Shown: positions 36,301 to 45,759, numbered from the stretch's first letter. The stretch: DNA of 64,000 nucleotides from Xylanimonas ulmi (GCF_004216535.1 NZ_SGWX01000001.1:3534001-3598000); one strand, 5' to 3'. Numbers and translations: made by a program. Notes: generated from the letters alone by a model not told the origin.

Positions 36301-39096
36301 ATGCCACGCAAGCTTGTGATCGTCGAGTCGCCGACCAAGGCTCGCAAGATCGCCGGCTACCTCGGGAACGATTTCGAGGTGGAGGCCAGCGTCGGCCACA
36401 TCCGGGACCTTCCGCAGCCCTCCGAGATGCCGGCGGAGATGAAGAAGGGCCCCTTCGGCAAGTTCGCCGTCGACGTCACGAACGGGTTCGAGCCCTACTA
36501 CGAGGTCTACGCGGACAAGAAGGCCAAGGTCCGCGAGCTCAAGAAGGCGCTCAAGGAGGCCGACGAGCTCTTCCTCGCCACCGATGAGGACCGCGAGGGC
36601 GAGGCCATCGCCTGGCACCTCATCCAGGAGCTCAAGCCCAAGGTGCCCGTGCGGCGCATGGTGTTCCACGAGATCACCCGCGAGGCGATCCTGCGGGCGC
36701 TGGAGAGCACGCGCGAGCTCGACACCGACCTGGTCGACGCCCAGGAGACGCGGCGCATCCTCGACCGCCTCTACGGCTACGAGGTCTCGCCGGTGCTGTG
36801 GCGCAAGGTGCGTCAGGGCCTGTCGGCAGGCCGCGTGCAGTCCGTGGCCACGCGCCTGGTCGTCGAGCGCGAGCGCGAGCGCATGGCGTTCGTGCCGGCG
36901 TCGTACTGGGACGTGACGGGCGCGTTCGCCCCGACGTCGGGGCAGGACGCCGGCACGCAGTTCACCGCGCGGCTGTCGGCGATCGCGGGCGACCGCGTCG
37001 CCTCGGGCCGCGACTTCGACGACAAGGGGCGGCTCAAGGTCCGCACCGGCGTCGTGCACGTGGACGAGGCGACGGCGCACGCCGTCGTCGCGGGGCTCGG
37101 CGGACAGCGGGCCGAGGGCGCGGACTTCGCGGTGCGCTCGCTGGAGACCAAGCCGTACACGCGCAAGCCCGCCGCGCCGTTCACCACCTCGACGCTGCAG
37201 CAGGAGGCCGGGCGCAAGCTGCGCATGAACGCGCGCGCCACGATGCGCACCGCGCAGTCGCTGTACGAGAACGGCTACATCACCTATATGCGTACGGACT
37301 CCCCGACGCTGAGCGCCGAGGCGATCGACGCCGCGCGGCGCCAGGCCGCCGAGCTGTACGGCCCCGAGTACGTGCCGGGCGCGCCGCGGCTGTACCAGTC
37401 GAAGTCGGCGGGAGCGCAGGAGGCGCACGAGGCCATCCGCCCCGCGGGCGACTCGTTCCGCACCCCCGCCCAGGTGGCGCGAGAGCTCAGCGGCGACCAG
37501 TTCCGGCTGTACGAGCTCATCTGGAAGCGCACCGTCGCCTCGCAGATGGCGGACGCCAAGGGCTCGACGGCGTCGGTGCGGCTGGCCGCCGTCCTGTCCG
37601 ACGCGGCGGGCGAGCTCGCCGGGCGTGACGCGGTGTTCGCGGCGTCGGGCACGGTCATCACGTTCCGCGGATTCCTCGCGGCCTACGAGGAGGGCACCGA
37701 CACCGAGCAGGCCGACGCCGCCACCGCCTCGGGCAAGGACGCGCGCCTGCCGCGCATGGCCGAGGGCGACGCGCTCGACGGACGCGACCTGACGGCCGAC
37801 GGGCACAGCACCACCCCGCCCGCGCGGTTCACCGAGGCGTCGCTGGTCAAGGCGCTCGAAGAGCTCGGCATCGGGCGCCCGTCGACCTACGCCGCGACGA
37901 TCTCGACCATCCAGGACCGCGGCTACGTGCGCACCTCGGGTCAGGCGCTCATCCCCACCTGGCTCGCGTTCGCGGTGACCAAGCTGCTGGAGGACCACTT
38001 CGGGTCGCTCGTCGACTACCGCTTCACCGCGGCGATGGAGGCCGACCTCGACGAGATCGCGGCGGGCGAGCGGGAGCGCGTGGCGTGGCTCACCGAGTTC
38101 TACTTCGGCCCCGGCGCCGACCCCAATCGCGATGACCCCGATGCCCCCAACGCTCCCGATGCCCCCGGCGCCGCGAAGGGCCTGAGGTACCTCGTCGAGA
38201 ACCTCGGCGAGATCGACCCCGTGAGCATCAACTCGGTCGAGATCGGCGACGGCGTGCGCCTGCGCGTGGGCCGCTACGGCCCGTACATCGAGGACCTGTC
38301 GGCGCCCGTCGCCGAGGGCCAGAACCCGCCGCGCGCCTCGGTGCCCGACGACCTGGCGCCCGACGAGCTGACGATCGCCAAGGCGCGCGAGCTGCTCGCC
38401 GCGGGCGGCGACGACGGCCGCGTGCTGGGGACCGACCCGGTCAGCGGGCACGAGATCATCGCCAAGGCGGGGCGCTACGGGCCCTACGTGACCGAGGTGC
38501 TGCCCGAGCCGCAGCTCGACCCGGGGCTGTCGGCCGCGGCCAAGAAGAAGGCGCTCGCCGCGCTGCCCAAGCCGCGCACGGCGTCGCTGTTCAAGGACAT
38601 GGCCCTGGACACGGCGACGCTCGACGACGCACTCAAGCTGCTGTCGCTGCCGCGCGTGGTGGGCGCCGACCCCGAGTCGGGCGAGGAGATCACCGCGCAG
38701 AACGGCCGCTACGGCCCGTACCTGAAGAAGGGGACCGACTCCCGCACGCTCGCGAGCGAGGCCATGCTGTTCACGGTCACGCTGGATGAGGCGCTGAAGA
38801 TCTACGCCGAGCCCAAGCGGGGTCGCGGCGCGCGGGGGGCGGCCGCCCCGCCGCTGCGCGAACTGGGCGACGACCCGACGTCGGGCAAGCCGATCGTGGT
38901 CAAGGACGGCCGTTTCGGGGCCTACGTGACCGACGGCGAGACCAACCGCACGCTGCCGCGTGACCTGACCCCCGAGACGATCACGCCCGAGCGCGCCATC
39001 GAGCTGCTGGCCGAGAAGCGTGCGGCGGGCCCCGCCAAGCGCAAGCCGGCCGCGCGCAAGCCGGCCACGACGCGGAAGCGCGCCACGGCGAAGTAG
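36301..39096 (+). CDS. topA: DNA topoisomerase I
   Basis: A 931-residue type IA topoisomerase that relaxes negative supercoils. The Toprim domain begins KLVIVESPTKARKIAGYL and includes DREGEAIAWHL. The DNA gate shows QSVATRLVVERERER. The active-site Tyr lies in GYITYMRTDS (residue near 330). The C-terminus has four short repeats with GRYGPY or GRFGAY motifs, and a Lys/Arg/Ala/Pro tail (KRKPAARKPATTRKRATAK), as in mycobacterial TopA; there are no zinc-finger cysteines. ATG 36301 follows GCAGGAACGG; a GTG at 36241 is an alternative in-frame start. In related genomes tmk and holB lie close by; here they are 13 kb away. Confidence 0.96.
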   Translation: MPRKLVIVESPTKARKIAGYLGNDFEVEASVGHIRDLPQPSEMPAEMKKGPFGKFAVDVTNGFEPYYEVYADKKAKVRELKKALKEADELFLATDEDREGEAIAWHLIQELKPKVPVRRMVFHEITREAILRALESTRELDTDLVDAQETRRILDRLYGYEVSPVLWRKVRQGLSAGRVQSVATRLVVERERERMAFVPASYWDVTGAFAPTSGQDAGTQFTARLSAIAGDRVASGRDFDDKGRLKVRTGVVHVDEATAHAVVAGLGGQRAEGADFAVRSLETKPYTRKPAAPFTTSTLQQEAGRKLRMNARATMRTAQSLYENGYITYMRTDSPTLSAEAIDAARRQAAELYGPEYVPGAPRLYQSKSAGAQEAHEAIRPAGDSFRTPAQVARELSGDQFRLYELIWKRTVASQMADAKGSTASVRLAAVLSDAAGELAGRDAVFAASGTVITFRGFLAAYEEGTDTEQADAATASGKDARLPRMAEGDALDGRDLTADGHSTTPPARFTEASLVKALEELGIGRPSTYAATISTIQDRGYVRTSGQALIPTWLAFAVTKLLEDHFGSLVDYRFTAAMEADLDEIAAGERERVAWLTEFYFGPGADPNRDDPDAPNAPDAPGAAKGLRYLVENLGEIDPVSINSVEIGDGVRLRVGRYGPYIEDLSAPVAEGQNPPRASVPDDLAPDELTIAKARELLAAGGDDGRVLGTDPVSGHEIIAKAGRYGPYVTEVLPEPQLDPGLSAAAKKKALAALPKPRTASLFKDMALDTATLDDALKLLSLPRVVGADPESGEEITAQNGRYGPYLKKGTDSRTLASEAMLFTVTLDEALKIYAEPKRGRGARGAAAPPLRELGDDPTSGKPIVVKDGRFGAYVTDGETNRTLPRDLTPETITPERAIELLAEKRAAGPAKRKPAARKPATTRKRATAK

Positions 39097-39138
39097 CGAG
39101 CGCGCGGCGCGGCGGCGCCCGTTCGAGCCGTCACCCGG

Positions 39139-41751
39139 TCACTCGACCGTCACGGCCTCCAGCACGGGCAGCCGGGCCGCGCGCAGCGCGGGGCCGACGC
39201 TCGCCACGAGCCCGATGACGACGGCGACGCCCAGCACCGCGAGCACCTGCCCCCACGGGACCGCCAGGCGGCTGAGCCCCTCGTCGGCCAGCACGCCGGG
39301 CAGGGCCGCGCTCACGGCGATGCCCGTGGCCACGCCCAGCACGGTGCCGTAGACGGCGATCAGCACCGACTCGAGCGCGATGACCCCGGCGAGCTGGAGG
39401 CGCCCCAGCCCGACGGCGCGCAGCAGCCCGATCTCGCGGGTGCGCTCGATGACGCTCAGCGCGAGCGTGTTGACGATGCCTAGCAGCGCGATGACGATCG
39501 ACAGCGCGAGCAGCGCGTAGAGGATCGCGATCGCCTGGTCGACCTGGTCGGCCACCGCCGACGCCGTCTCGTCGCGGTCGCGCACCGTGAGCACCAGGAA
39601 CGGCGTGACGGCCTCGCGCAGGTCGGTGCGCAGCGTGGGGACGTCGGTCCCGTCCGCAGGAGTGACGTACGCGGCCCGCACGCGTGCCTGCGCGGCCGGG
39701 ATGACGCCGTCGAACACGTCGTCGCGCACGACGACGCCGACGGCGACCACCTGGGAGTCGAAGACCGCCCCGACGCGCACCGCCGTCGTGCCGGCGCCGA
39801 GGCCCAGCCGCACCTGGTCACCCACCTGCAGGCCGAGCGTGCGGGCCGTGCGCCGCGCCACGGCCGCCTCGCCGTCGGCGAGCGCCGCCGACGGGTCGCC
39901 CTGCAGCGGCTCGACCCGCAGCGCCGAGCGGAAGAACGCGTCCGAGACGCCCGCGAGCTCGACCGCCTGCGCGTCGCCGTCCCCGACGGCCGCGCCCGTC
40001 GAGCCCAGCCGCACGACGTCGAGGCGACCCACCCCGGGCACGGCGCGCACCGCGTCGACGGCGCCCGTGGGCAGTTGGAGCGTGGCCGAGTCGACCAGCA
40101 GCGGAGCGCGCAGCTCGGTGTGCACCACGGTCGCGACCGACGCCTCGGTCGAGGCCGCGATGACGCCCGTGCAGGCCACCAGGGCCATGCCGATGAGCAG
40201 CGCCCCCGCCGTGGCGGCCGTGCGGCGCGGGTTGCGCGTCACGTTGCCGCGCGCCAGGCCGCCGAGCGGCTTGAGCGCGAACGCCGCCGGGGCGCCCAAC
40301 GCGCGCAGCACCCAGCGCGCCATCGCGGGCGAGCCGACCAGCACGCCGAGCAGCAGCAGACCCGCGCCCACACCCAGCACCACGCGCGGGTTCGCGCCGT
40401 CGAGCCACGCCCACCCCGTGACCGCGGCGTCTAGCGCCGAGCCGAGGCGCGAGGCCAGCGCCAGGGTCCCGGCGCCGACGACGGCGAGCGCCGCCCCCAC
40501 CAGCGCGCGCCGGCCCGTGCCGCGCTCGGGCGCGACGTCCTCGCGCATCGCCTGCACGGGAGGCACGAGCGCGGCCCGGCGCGCGGGCAGCGCGGCGGCG
40601 ACCAGGCACAGGACCGTGCCGAGGGCCACGGCCAGCGCGACCTGGCCGCCCGACAGCGGCACGTCGCCGCCCAGCGCCATGCCGAACCGGGCCAGCACCG
40701 CGCGGATGGCGTGCACCAGCAGGACTCCGCCGCCCACCCCGAGCGCCGCGCCCACCAACCCCACGGCGAGCGCCTGTGCGAGCACCGTCGCGAACACCTG
40801 CGCGGGCGAGGCGCCGATCGCGCGCAGCAGCGCGTTCTCGCGCTGGCGCTCGCGCACCGCCATCGCGAACGCGTTGGCGATGATGAACGCGCCGACCACC
40901 AGCGCGATCGCCGCGAAGATCAGCAGGAACGTCTGCAGGAACCCGAGCACCTCCTGGATCGACTCGCGGGCCTGCGCGCGCACCTGCGCGCCCGTGACGG
41001 CCTGTGCGTCGGCGCTCGCGGGCAGCGCGGCGGCCACACGTGCGGCGAGCGCGGACTCCTTGACGCCGGGGTCGGCGTACACCGAGATCTGCGCCACCAG
41101 GCCGTCGGGGGCGAACGCCGCCTGCGCGGTCGCGGTGTCGAAGCCGACCAGCACCGCCCCGGCCGCCGAGGCGTCGATCGCGAAGGTTCCCGAGACGGTG
41201 ACCTCGCGCGGCGCGTCGCCGAGCACCACCGTGGTCACGTCGCCCGTGCGCAGCCCCGACGCCTCGACCGCGCCCGTCTCCAGCACGATCTGGCCGTCTG
41301 CGGGCCACGCGCCCTCGGTGAGGTGGGCGGTCGGGTACTCGGGGTCGATCGCGAAGCCCAGCGACGGCGGCCCCGACGTGACGACGGCGGTGCCGTCCGC
41401 GCCTACCAGCACCACCGGGCCCGAGAAGTCGGGCACGGCGCGCTGGACGCCATCGACCGACGCGACGTCGTCGGCGAGCGTGGCGGGGACGGGGTTGCGC
41501 TGCGGGCCGAACCCGGCGGTCGACGTCGGCCCCGTCCCGGGGTGGGTGAGGTCGGCGGTGACCTCGTCGGCGCCGTGGACGTAGACGTCGGCGTTGACCG
41601 AGGTGGTGATGATGGCGTCGAACGTCGAGGAGAGCATGCCGCGGAACGCGAACGTGCCGACGACGAACGCGACGCCGAGCGTGACCGCGAGCACCGACAG
41701 GCTGAAGCGCACCAGGTGCTCGCGGACTCCGCGCAGCGCGACCCGGATCAC
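39139..41751 (-). CDS. ABC transporter permease, MacB/FtsX type (two FtsX domains)
   Basis: An 870-residue permease with two FtsX domains. It has an N-terminal helix (FSLSVLAVTLGVAFVVGTFAF), a MacB-PCD-like extracellular region, FtsX domain 1 (LLIFAAIALVVGAFIIANAFAMAVRERQRENALLRAIGAS), a second core after GNVTRNPRRTAATAGALLIGMAL, and FtsX domain 2 (LALSIVIALLGIVNTLALSVIERTREIGLLRAVGLGR). Such two-domain permeases export lipids, peptides or act in signalling rather than import. The GTG at 41751 overlaps the ATPase stop as GTGA, immediately beside cluster E. Confidence 0.9.
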   Translation of the reverse strand: MIRVALRGVREHLVRFSLSVLAVTLGVAFVVGTFAFRGMLSSTFDAIITTSVNADVYVHGADEVTADLTHPGTGPTSTAGFGPQRNPVPATLADDVASVDGVQRAVPDFSGPVVLVGADGTAVVTSGPPSLGFAIDPEYPTAHLTEGAWPADGQIVLETGAVEASGLRTGDVTTVVLGDAPREVTVSGTFAIDASAAGAVLVGFDTATAQAAFAPDGLVAQISVYADPGVKESALAARVAAALPASADAQAVTGAQVRAQARESIQEVLGFLQTFLLIFAAIALVVGAFIIANAFAMAVRERQRENALLRAIGASPAQVFATVLAQALAVGLVGAALGVGGGVLLVHAIRAVLARFGMALGGDVPLSGGQVALAVALGTVLCLVAAALPARRAALVPPVQAMREDVAPERGTGRRALVGAALAVVGAGTLALASRLGSALDAAVTGWAWLDGANPRVVLGVGAGLLLLGVLVGSPAMARWVLRALGAPAAFALKPLGGLARGNVTRNPRRTAATAGALLIGMALVACTGVIAASTEASVATVVHTELRAPLLVDSATLQLPTGAVDAVRAVPGVGRLDVVRLGSTGAAVGDGDAQAVELAGVSDAFFRSALRVEPLQGDPSAALADGEAAVARRTARTLGLQVGDQVRLGLGAGTTAVRVGAVFDSQVVAVGVVVRDDVFDGVIPAAQARVRAAYVTPADGTDVPTLRTDLREAVTPFLVLTVRDRDETASAVADQVDQAIAILYALLALSIVIALLGIVNTLALSVIERTREIGLLRAVGLGRLQLAGVIALESVLIAVYGTVLGVATGIAVSAALPGVLADEGLSRLAVPWGQVLAVLGVAVVIGLVASVGPALRAARLPVLEAVTVE

Positions 41752-42695
41752 TGACCCGACCCCCCGCTGGTTGAGCCCGTCGAAACCCCGGTGGTTGAGC
41801 CTGTCGAAACCCCGCCGGTGGTTGAGCCTGTCGAAACCGCCCCCGGCGCGGGCACCGCCGCGTGCCGTCCCGTGAGCGGCCCGCTCGTCGTCGCGCCGTC
41901 GCGCGGGTCGTCGGCCTCGTCGTCGGCGCCGACCGCCGCGAGGATCTGCTCGCGCGTCGGCGCGTCGAGGTCGGCGGTGATGCGCCCGTCCCCGAGCAGC
42001 AGCACGCGGTGGGCGTAGGTGGCCGCGCGCGGGTCGTGCGTGACCATGACGACGGTCTGGCCCAGCTCGTCGACGCTGCGGCGCAGAAACGTGAGCACCT
42101 CCCGTGAGGAGCGCGAGTCGAGGTTGCCCGTGGGCTCGTCGGCGAACACCACCGACGGGCGGCCCACCAGCGCCCGCGCGCACGCGACGCGCTGCTGCTC
42201 GCCGCCCGACAGCGCGTTCGGCCGGTGGTGGAGGCGGGCGCGCATGCCGACGGCGTCGACCACCTCGTCGAACCAGGCGCGGTCGACCGGTGTGCGGGCG
42301 ATGTCGAGCGGCAGCGTGATGTTCTCGGCCGCCGTGAGCGTGGGCACGAGGTTGTAGGCCTGGAACACGAACCCGATGCGGGTGCGGCGCAGCCGCGTGA
42401 GCTGGCGCTGCGACAGCGCCGAGACCTCGACGCCGTCGACGACGACGGCGCCGCTCGTCGGCTGGTCGAGGCCGGCCATGCAGTGCATGAGCGTCGACTT
42501 GCCTGAGCCGGAGGGGCCCATGATGGCCGTCAGCCGCCCCTGCGCGAAGTCGACCGAGACGCCGTCGAGCGCCCGCACCTGGGTCGGCCCGGTCCCGTAG
42601 GTGCGCACGAGGTCGCGTGCGTATGCCCGAGCGGGCGGATCGGTGGCCGCCTGTTCGTCCTGCGCCGCGCGATGCCGTCCCCGAGCCAGATCCAT
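41748..42695 (-). CDS. ABC transporter ATP-binding protein (MacB/LolD type) with repeat-derived tail
   Basis: A 315-residue ATPase pairing with the downstream permease. Walker A is GPSGSGKSTLMHCMAG, the Q-loop FQAYNLVPTLTAAEN, the signature NALSGGEQQRVACARAL, Walker B VVFADEPTGNLDSR and the switch His MVTHDPR. The C-terminal residues about 286-315 are a low-complexity tail with VSTGST three times, supplied by the dispersed repeat. LolD-type ATPases normally end about 40 residues earlier. ATG 42695 is the first plausible start. It is divergent from the sigma-factor gene at 42840. Confidence 0.92.
   Translation of the reverse strand: MDLARGRHRAAQDEQAATDPPARAYARDLVRTYGTGPTQVRALDGVSVDFAQGRLTAIMGPSGSGKSTLMHCMAGLDQPTSGAVVVDGVEVSALSQRQLTRLRRTRIGFVFQAYNLVPTLTAAENITLPLDIARTPVDRAWFDEVVDAVGMRARLHHRPNALSGGEQQRVACARALVGRPSVVFADEPTGNLDSRSSREVLTFLRRSVDELGQTVVMVTHDPRAATYAHRVLLLGDGRITADLDAPTREQILAAVGADDEADDPRDGATTSGPLTGRHAAVPAPGAVSTGSTTGGVSTGSTTGVSTGSTSGGSGQ
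41769..41838 (-). repeat. Dispersed-repeat cluster E at the 3' end of the ABC ATPase gene
   Basis: Three direct copies on the plus strand: GGTTGAGCCCGTCGAAACC (41769-41787), GGTTGAGCCTGTCGAAACC (41793-41811) and the same at 41820-41838. Spacings are 24 and 27 bp. Read on the minus strand they encode VSTGST three times. The cluster ends 18 bp before the GTGA overlap with the permease gene. Confidence 0.94.
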
Positions 42696-42839
42696 ACCCC
42701 CATGCTGACCGGCCCCACCCCGACCCGCGAGGGCGAGACGCGTCCGCGAGGACGAGGCGTGTGGCGCGTGTCTCTGTCTGAGCCTGTTGCACCTCGCCCC
42801 TGACGGACCATGTACGGGTATGAGACCAAGGAACCGATC

Positions 42840-43421
42840 GTGAGCACCGGGGCGCCCGCGCCGGACTTCGGCGCCGTCTTCCGCGCCCACTACCCGGGCG
42901 TGCTCGCCTACCTCCGACGACGCGTGCCGCCGTCGGACGCCGAGGACCTCGCGGCTGAGGTCTTCGCCATCGCGTGGGACCGCTGGGACGCCGTGCCGCA
43001 CGAGGTGCGCCCGTGGCTGTTCGGCGTCGCGCGCAATGTCGCAGCAGGCCACGCCCGCGCCACCGGGCGACGGCAGCGCCTGGAGTTGCGGGCGCAGCGC
43101 GAGCGCGACCTGCCCGACGACGGCGGTCACGGCTTGGCGACCGTGTCCCTCGACCTGCGCCTGGCGTGGTCACGTCTGAGCGACGCCGACCGTGAGGCCA
43201 TCGCGCTGGTCGCCTGGGACGGGCTCACCGGCGCCGAGGCCGCCGCGGTGCTCGGCTGCACGCGCGCCGCGTTCTCGGTGCGTCTGTCACGCGCCCGACG
43301 GCGGCTGTCCCGCCTGCTCGACGACGTCGACCTCGACCCCGACGCGGAGCCCGCCTCGTGCCCGGCGCCGTCGCCCTTCCCGTCCACCGCACCCGTGTTC
43401 TCCCCCGGAGGGCTGTCATGA
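42840..43421 (+). CDS. RNA polymerase ECF sigma factor
   Basis: A 193-residue ECF sigma factor. Region 2: FGAVFRAHYPGVLAYLRRRV, DAEDLAAEVFAIAWDRWDAV and VRPWLFGVARNVAAGHAR. Region 4: LRLAWSRLSDADREAIALVAWDGLTGAEAAAVLGCTRAAFSVRLSRARRRL. A short Pro/Asp tail follows. GTG 42840 is chosen because AAGGAA lies 7 nt upstream; an in-frame ATG at 42810 would extend the N-terminus by 10 residues. It is followed at once (ATGA overlap) by a membrane protein and is divergent from the ABC exporter, which could be its target. Confidence 0.9.
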   Translation: MSTGAPAPDFGAVFRAHYPGVLAYLRRRVPPSDAEDLAAEVFAIAWDRWDAVPHEVRPWLFGVARNVAAGHARATGRRQRLELRAQRERDLPDDGGHGLATVSLDLRLAWSRLSDADREAIALVAWDGLTGAEAAAVLGCTRAAFSVRLSRARRRLSRLLDDVDLDPDAEPASCPAPSPFPSTAPVFSPGGLS

Positions 43422-44446
43422 ACGCCTCGCTCACCGACCCGCAACTGCGCGACCCGCTCCTGCGCCGTGTCGCCGACGCGGACCCGGCCCCGCGCCTCGA
43501 CCTCACCGCGGCCGAGGCCGCGCGCGCGCAGGCCCTGCTGTCCCGGCTGGAGGCGACGCCGCGCGGCGTCGCCGCGGCCGCGGAGCCGAGGCGGCGGCGC
43601 CTGCCCCGGGCCAAGGCCCGCCTCGCCGCGGCCGGCGCCGCCGTGCTCGCCGTGGTCGCAGCGGCGGTGCTGGCGCCGAGCACCGCGTCGGCCGACGTCG
43701 TGCTGCTGCAGGCGGCCGACGCGGCGGCGTTGCAGCCGCAGGCGACCGGGGAGTACTGGTACTTGCGCTGGCAGGTTCAGGACCAGATTCCGGTGGGCGC
43801 CGCCGGCGCGGCCACGCCGATGACCTATCAGCGCGAGGACTGGCTCTCGCGCGAGCGCGGCGTCGCCCGGGACGAGGTCTCGGGCGCATTCCGGGCGGTT
43901 GAGGCTGGGACGACGACGATCAACCCGGACGACGTGCGCGTGTCCGACTACGGTCTCGACGAGGACGGTCACCCGGCCGTTCCCACCTTCGGCGGGCTGA
44001 CGTGGGACGAGGTCGACGCGCTGCCGACGGAGCAGGTCGCGCTGCGCGCCGCGCTGCTCGACGCGACGCCCGACTCGGGTCATGGGCGTGACTACGACCT
44101 GTGGGACATCACCTCACAGCTCCTCCTGGGCAGCCCCGCCGAGCCGACGCTGCGCCGCGCCCTGTGGCAGGTGCTCGCAGGGATCCCCGAGGTGAGGTTG
44201 CTGGGCTCCGAGACTGACGCGGTCGGGCGCGAGGGCACCGCCGTCGAGGCGCGGTTCGCGGACTGGTACGTGATCGTGTTGGTGCTCGACCCGAGGACGG
44301 GCGCGCTGCTCGAACGGCGGTCCACGCTGCCCGACGGGACGTGGCCGCTCGTCTCGACCCTCGTCGAGCAGGGGCCGCGCGACTCCGCCCCTGAGCCGCA
44401 GCCCCCGCTGTGCGGTCCTGGCTCAGACCCATACATGAGCTGCTGA
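43418..44446 (+). CDS. Membrane partner of the second sigma factor (CU044_5270-like)
   Basis: A 342-residue single-pass protein. The cytoplasmic N-terminus (residues 1-65) ends RRRRLPRAKARLAAAG. The membrane helix is AAVLAVVAAAVLAPSTASA. The extracellular part contains EYWYLRWQVQDQIPVG and LTWDEVDALP, features of the actinobacterial CU044_5270 family, which is often encoded beside ECF sigma genes. It ends CGPGSDPYMSC with two Cys. The ATG overlaps the sigma stop as ATGA, so coordinate translation is expected. A regulatory role is inferred from context. Confidence 0.75.
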   Translation: MNASLTDPQLRDPLLRRVADADPAPRLDLTAAEAARAQALLSRLEATPRGVAAAAEPRRRRLPRAKARLAAAGAAVLAVVAAAVLAPSTASADVVLLQAADAAALQPQATGEYWYLRWQVQDQIPVGAAGAATPMTYQREDWLSRERGVARDEVSGAFRAVEAGTTTINPDDVRVSDYGLDEDGHPAVPTFGGLTWDEVDALPTEQVALRAALLDATPDSGHGRDYDLWDITSQLLLGSPAEPTLRRALWQVLAGIPEVRLLGSETDAVGREGTAVEARFADWYVIVLVLDPRTGALLERRSTLPDGTWPLVSTLVEQGPRDSAPEPQPPLCGPGSDPYMSC

Positions 44447-44472
44447 GCGGCCACCACTGATCAAGGTCAGCG

Positions 44473-44528
44473 CGGCAGTTTGTCGTCGACTCGTGCCCCC
44501 GAGCGCACGAGCCGACGACAAACTGCCG
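44473..44528. repeat. Nested double hairpin between convergent genes (element 2)
   Basis: The outer arms are a 16-bp perfect inverted repeat, 44473-44488 (CGGCAGTTTGTCGTCG) and 44513-44528. An inner 7-bp stem pairs 44490-44496 (CTCGTGC) with 44505-44511 around the 8-nt loop CCCCGAGC. One unpaired base on each side separates the stems. It lies 26 bp after the sigma-partner gene and 22 bp before the convergent cysteine desulfurase stop. The loop matches element 1 (30689-30759) in seven of eight bases, while the stems differ. Confidence 0.9.
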
Positions 44529-44550
44529 AGTGGAGGGGGAGCGGCCCGGC

Positions 44551-45756
44551 TCAGGAGCCCAGGCGGCCCACCGCCGTCGTCGCGGCGACGACGGCGGCCA
44601 CCACGGCGTCGGCGTCGAACGGCGCGTCCACGGTCAGGCGCACCGACGTCTGGGCGACCTCGGGCGCGAGGCCCAGGGCGAGCAGCACGTGTGACGGCTC
44701 GTCGCGGCCCGCCGCGCACGCCGACCCGCTCGACGTTGTCACCCCGGCCCGCTCCAGCTCCAGCAGCACGGCCTCACCACTCGTGCCAGGGAAGCAGAAG
44801 CTCGCGTGGCCGGGCAGGCGGCGCGCGGTCCCCGGCTCCTGCGCAGTTCCGGGCGCCGCCGCCTTCGCCGTGCCGGGCGCCGCCGGCGCCGTGGGCCGCG
44901 GGTCCGGACCCGTGAGCAGCGCCCCCGGCACGCGCGCGAGCACGCCGTCGATGAGGGCGTCGCGTGACGCCGCGACCTCGCCCGCCCGGGCGCGCAGGGC
45001 CGGCAGCGCGCGCGCCGCGGCCGCGAGTCCGACGGCGAACGCCACGTTCTCGGTGCCCGACCGGCGCCCGCGCTCCTGGCCGCCGCCGTGCAGCACGGGC
45101 TCCAGGGGCAGTCCGGCGCGCACGAGCAGCGCGCCCACGCCCTTGGGCGCGCCGATCTTGTGCCCGGAGACCGACAGCGCGTCGACGCCCAGCCCGGCGA
45201 GCGAGACGTCGAGCCAGCCCGCCGACTGCACCGCGTCGGTGTGGAACGGTGCGCCGGCCTCGTGCGCGACGGCGGCCAGCGCGGCGACGTCCTGCACCGT
45301 GCCGACCTCGTTGTTCGCGTGGTGGATGGTCACGAGCGTGGTGTCCGGGCGCAGCGCCGCGCGCAGCGCCTCGGGGGTCACGACGCCGTCGGGCTGCGGG
45401 GTGAGCACGGTGACCGTGAAGCCGTGGAGGCGCGCGAGGGCGTCGACCGACTGGCCGACCGCCTCGTGCTCGATCGCCGAGGTGACCACGTGCCGGCCGC
45501 GCGGGGTCGCCAGCGCCAGCCCCTTGACCGCGAGGTTGTCGGCCTCGGTGCCGCCCGAGGTGAACACGACCTCGCCGGGCCGCGCTCCGAACGCGGCGGC
45601 GACGTCGGCGCGCGCGGACGCCAGCGCGCTCGCGGCGCGGTGGCCGAGGTCATGGGTCGAGGACGGGTTGCCGAACTCGCCCGTCAGGTACGGCCACATG
45701 GCCTCGAGCACCTCCCGGCGCACCGGGGTCGTCGCGGAGGCGTCGGCGTAGAGCAC
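44551..45756 (-). CDS. Cysteine desulfurase (NifS/IscS type), last gene of the NAD operon
   Basis: A 401-residue PLP enzyme. The start is YADASATTPVRREVLEAM, the PLP lysine is in VSGHKIGAPKGVGALLV, and the catalytic Cys in SSGSACAAGRDEPSH. An unusual Pro/Ala/Gly-rich insertion (three APGTA or EPGTA units, residues about 284-310) lies before the C-terminal subdomain. It starts at GTG 45756, 3 bp after the nadC stop. Co-location with nadA suggests it supplies sulfur for the [4Fe-4S] cluster of quinolinate synthase, as inferred for other NAD-linked NifS homologues. Confidence 0.92.
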   Translation of the reverse strand: MLYADASATTPVRREVLEAMWPYLTGEFGNPSSTHDLGHRAASALASARADVAAAFGARPGEVVFTSGGTEADNLAVKGLALATPRGRHVVTSAIEHEAVGQSVDALARLHGFTVTVLTPQPDGVVTPEALRAALRPDTTLVTIHHANNEVGTVQDVAALAAVAHEAGAPFHTDAVQSAGWLDVSLAGLGVDALSVSGHKIGAPKGVGALLVRAGLPLEPVLHGGGQERGRRSGTENVAFAVGLAAAARALPALRARAGEVAASRDALIDGVLARVPGALLTGPDPRPTAPAAPGTAKAAAPGTAQEPGTARRLPGHASFCFPGTSGEAVLLELERAGVTTSSGSACAAGRDEPSHVLLALGLAPEVAQTSVRLTVDAPFDADAVVAAVVAATTAVGRLGS

Positions 45757-45759
45757 GGG

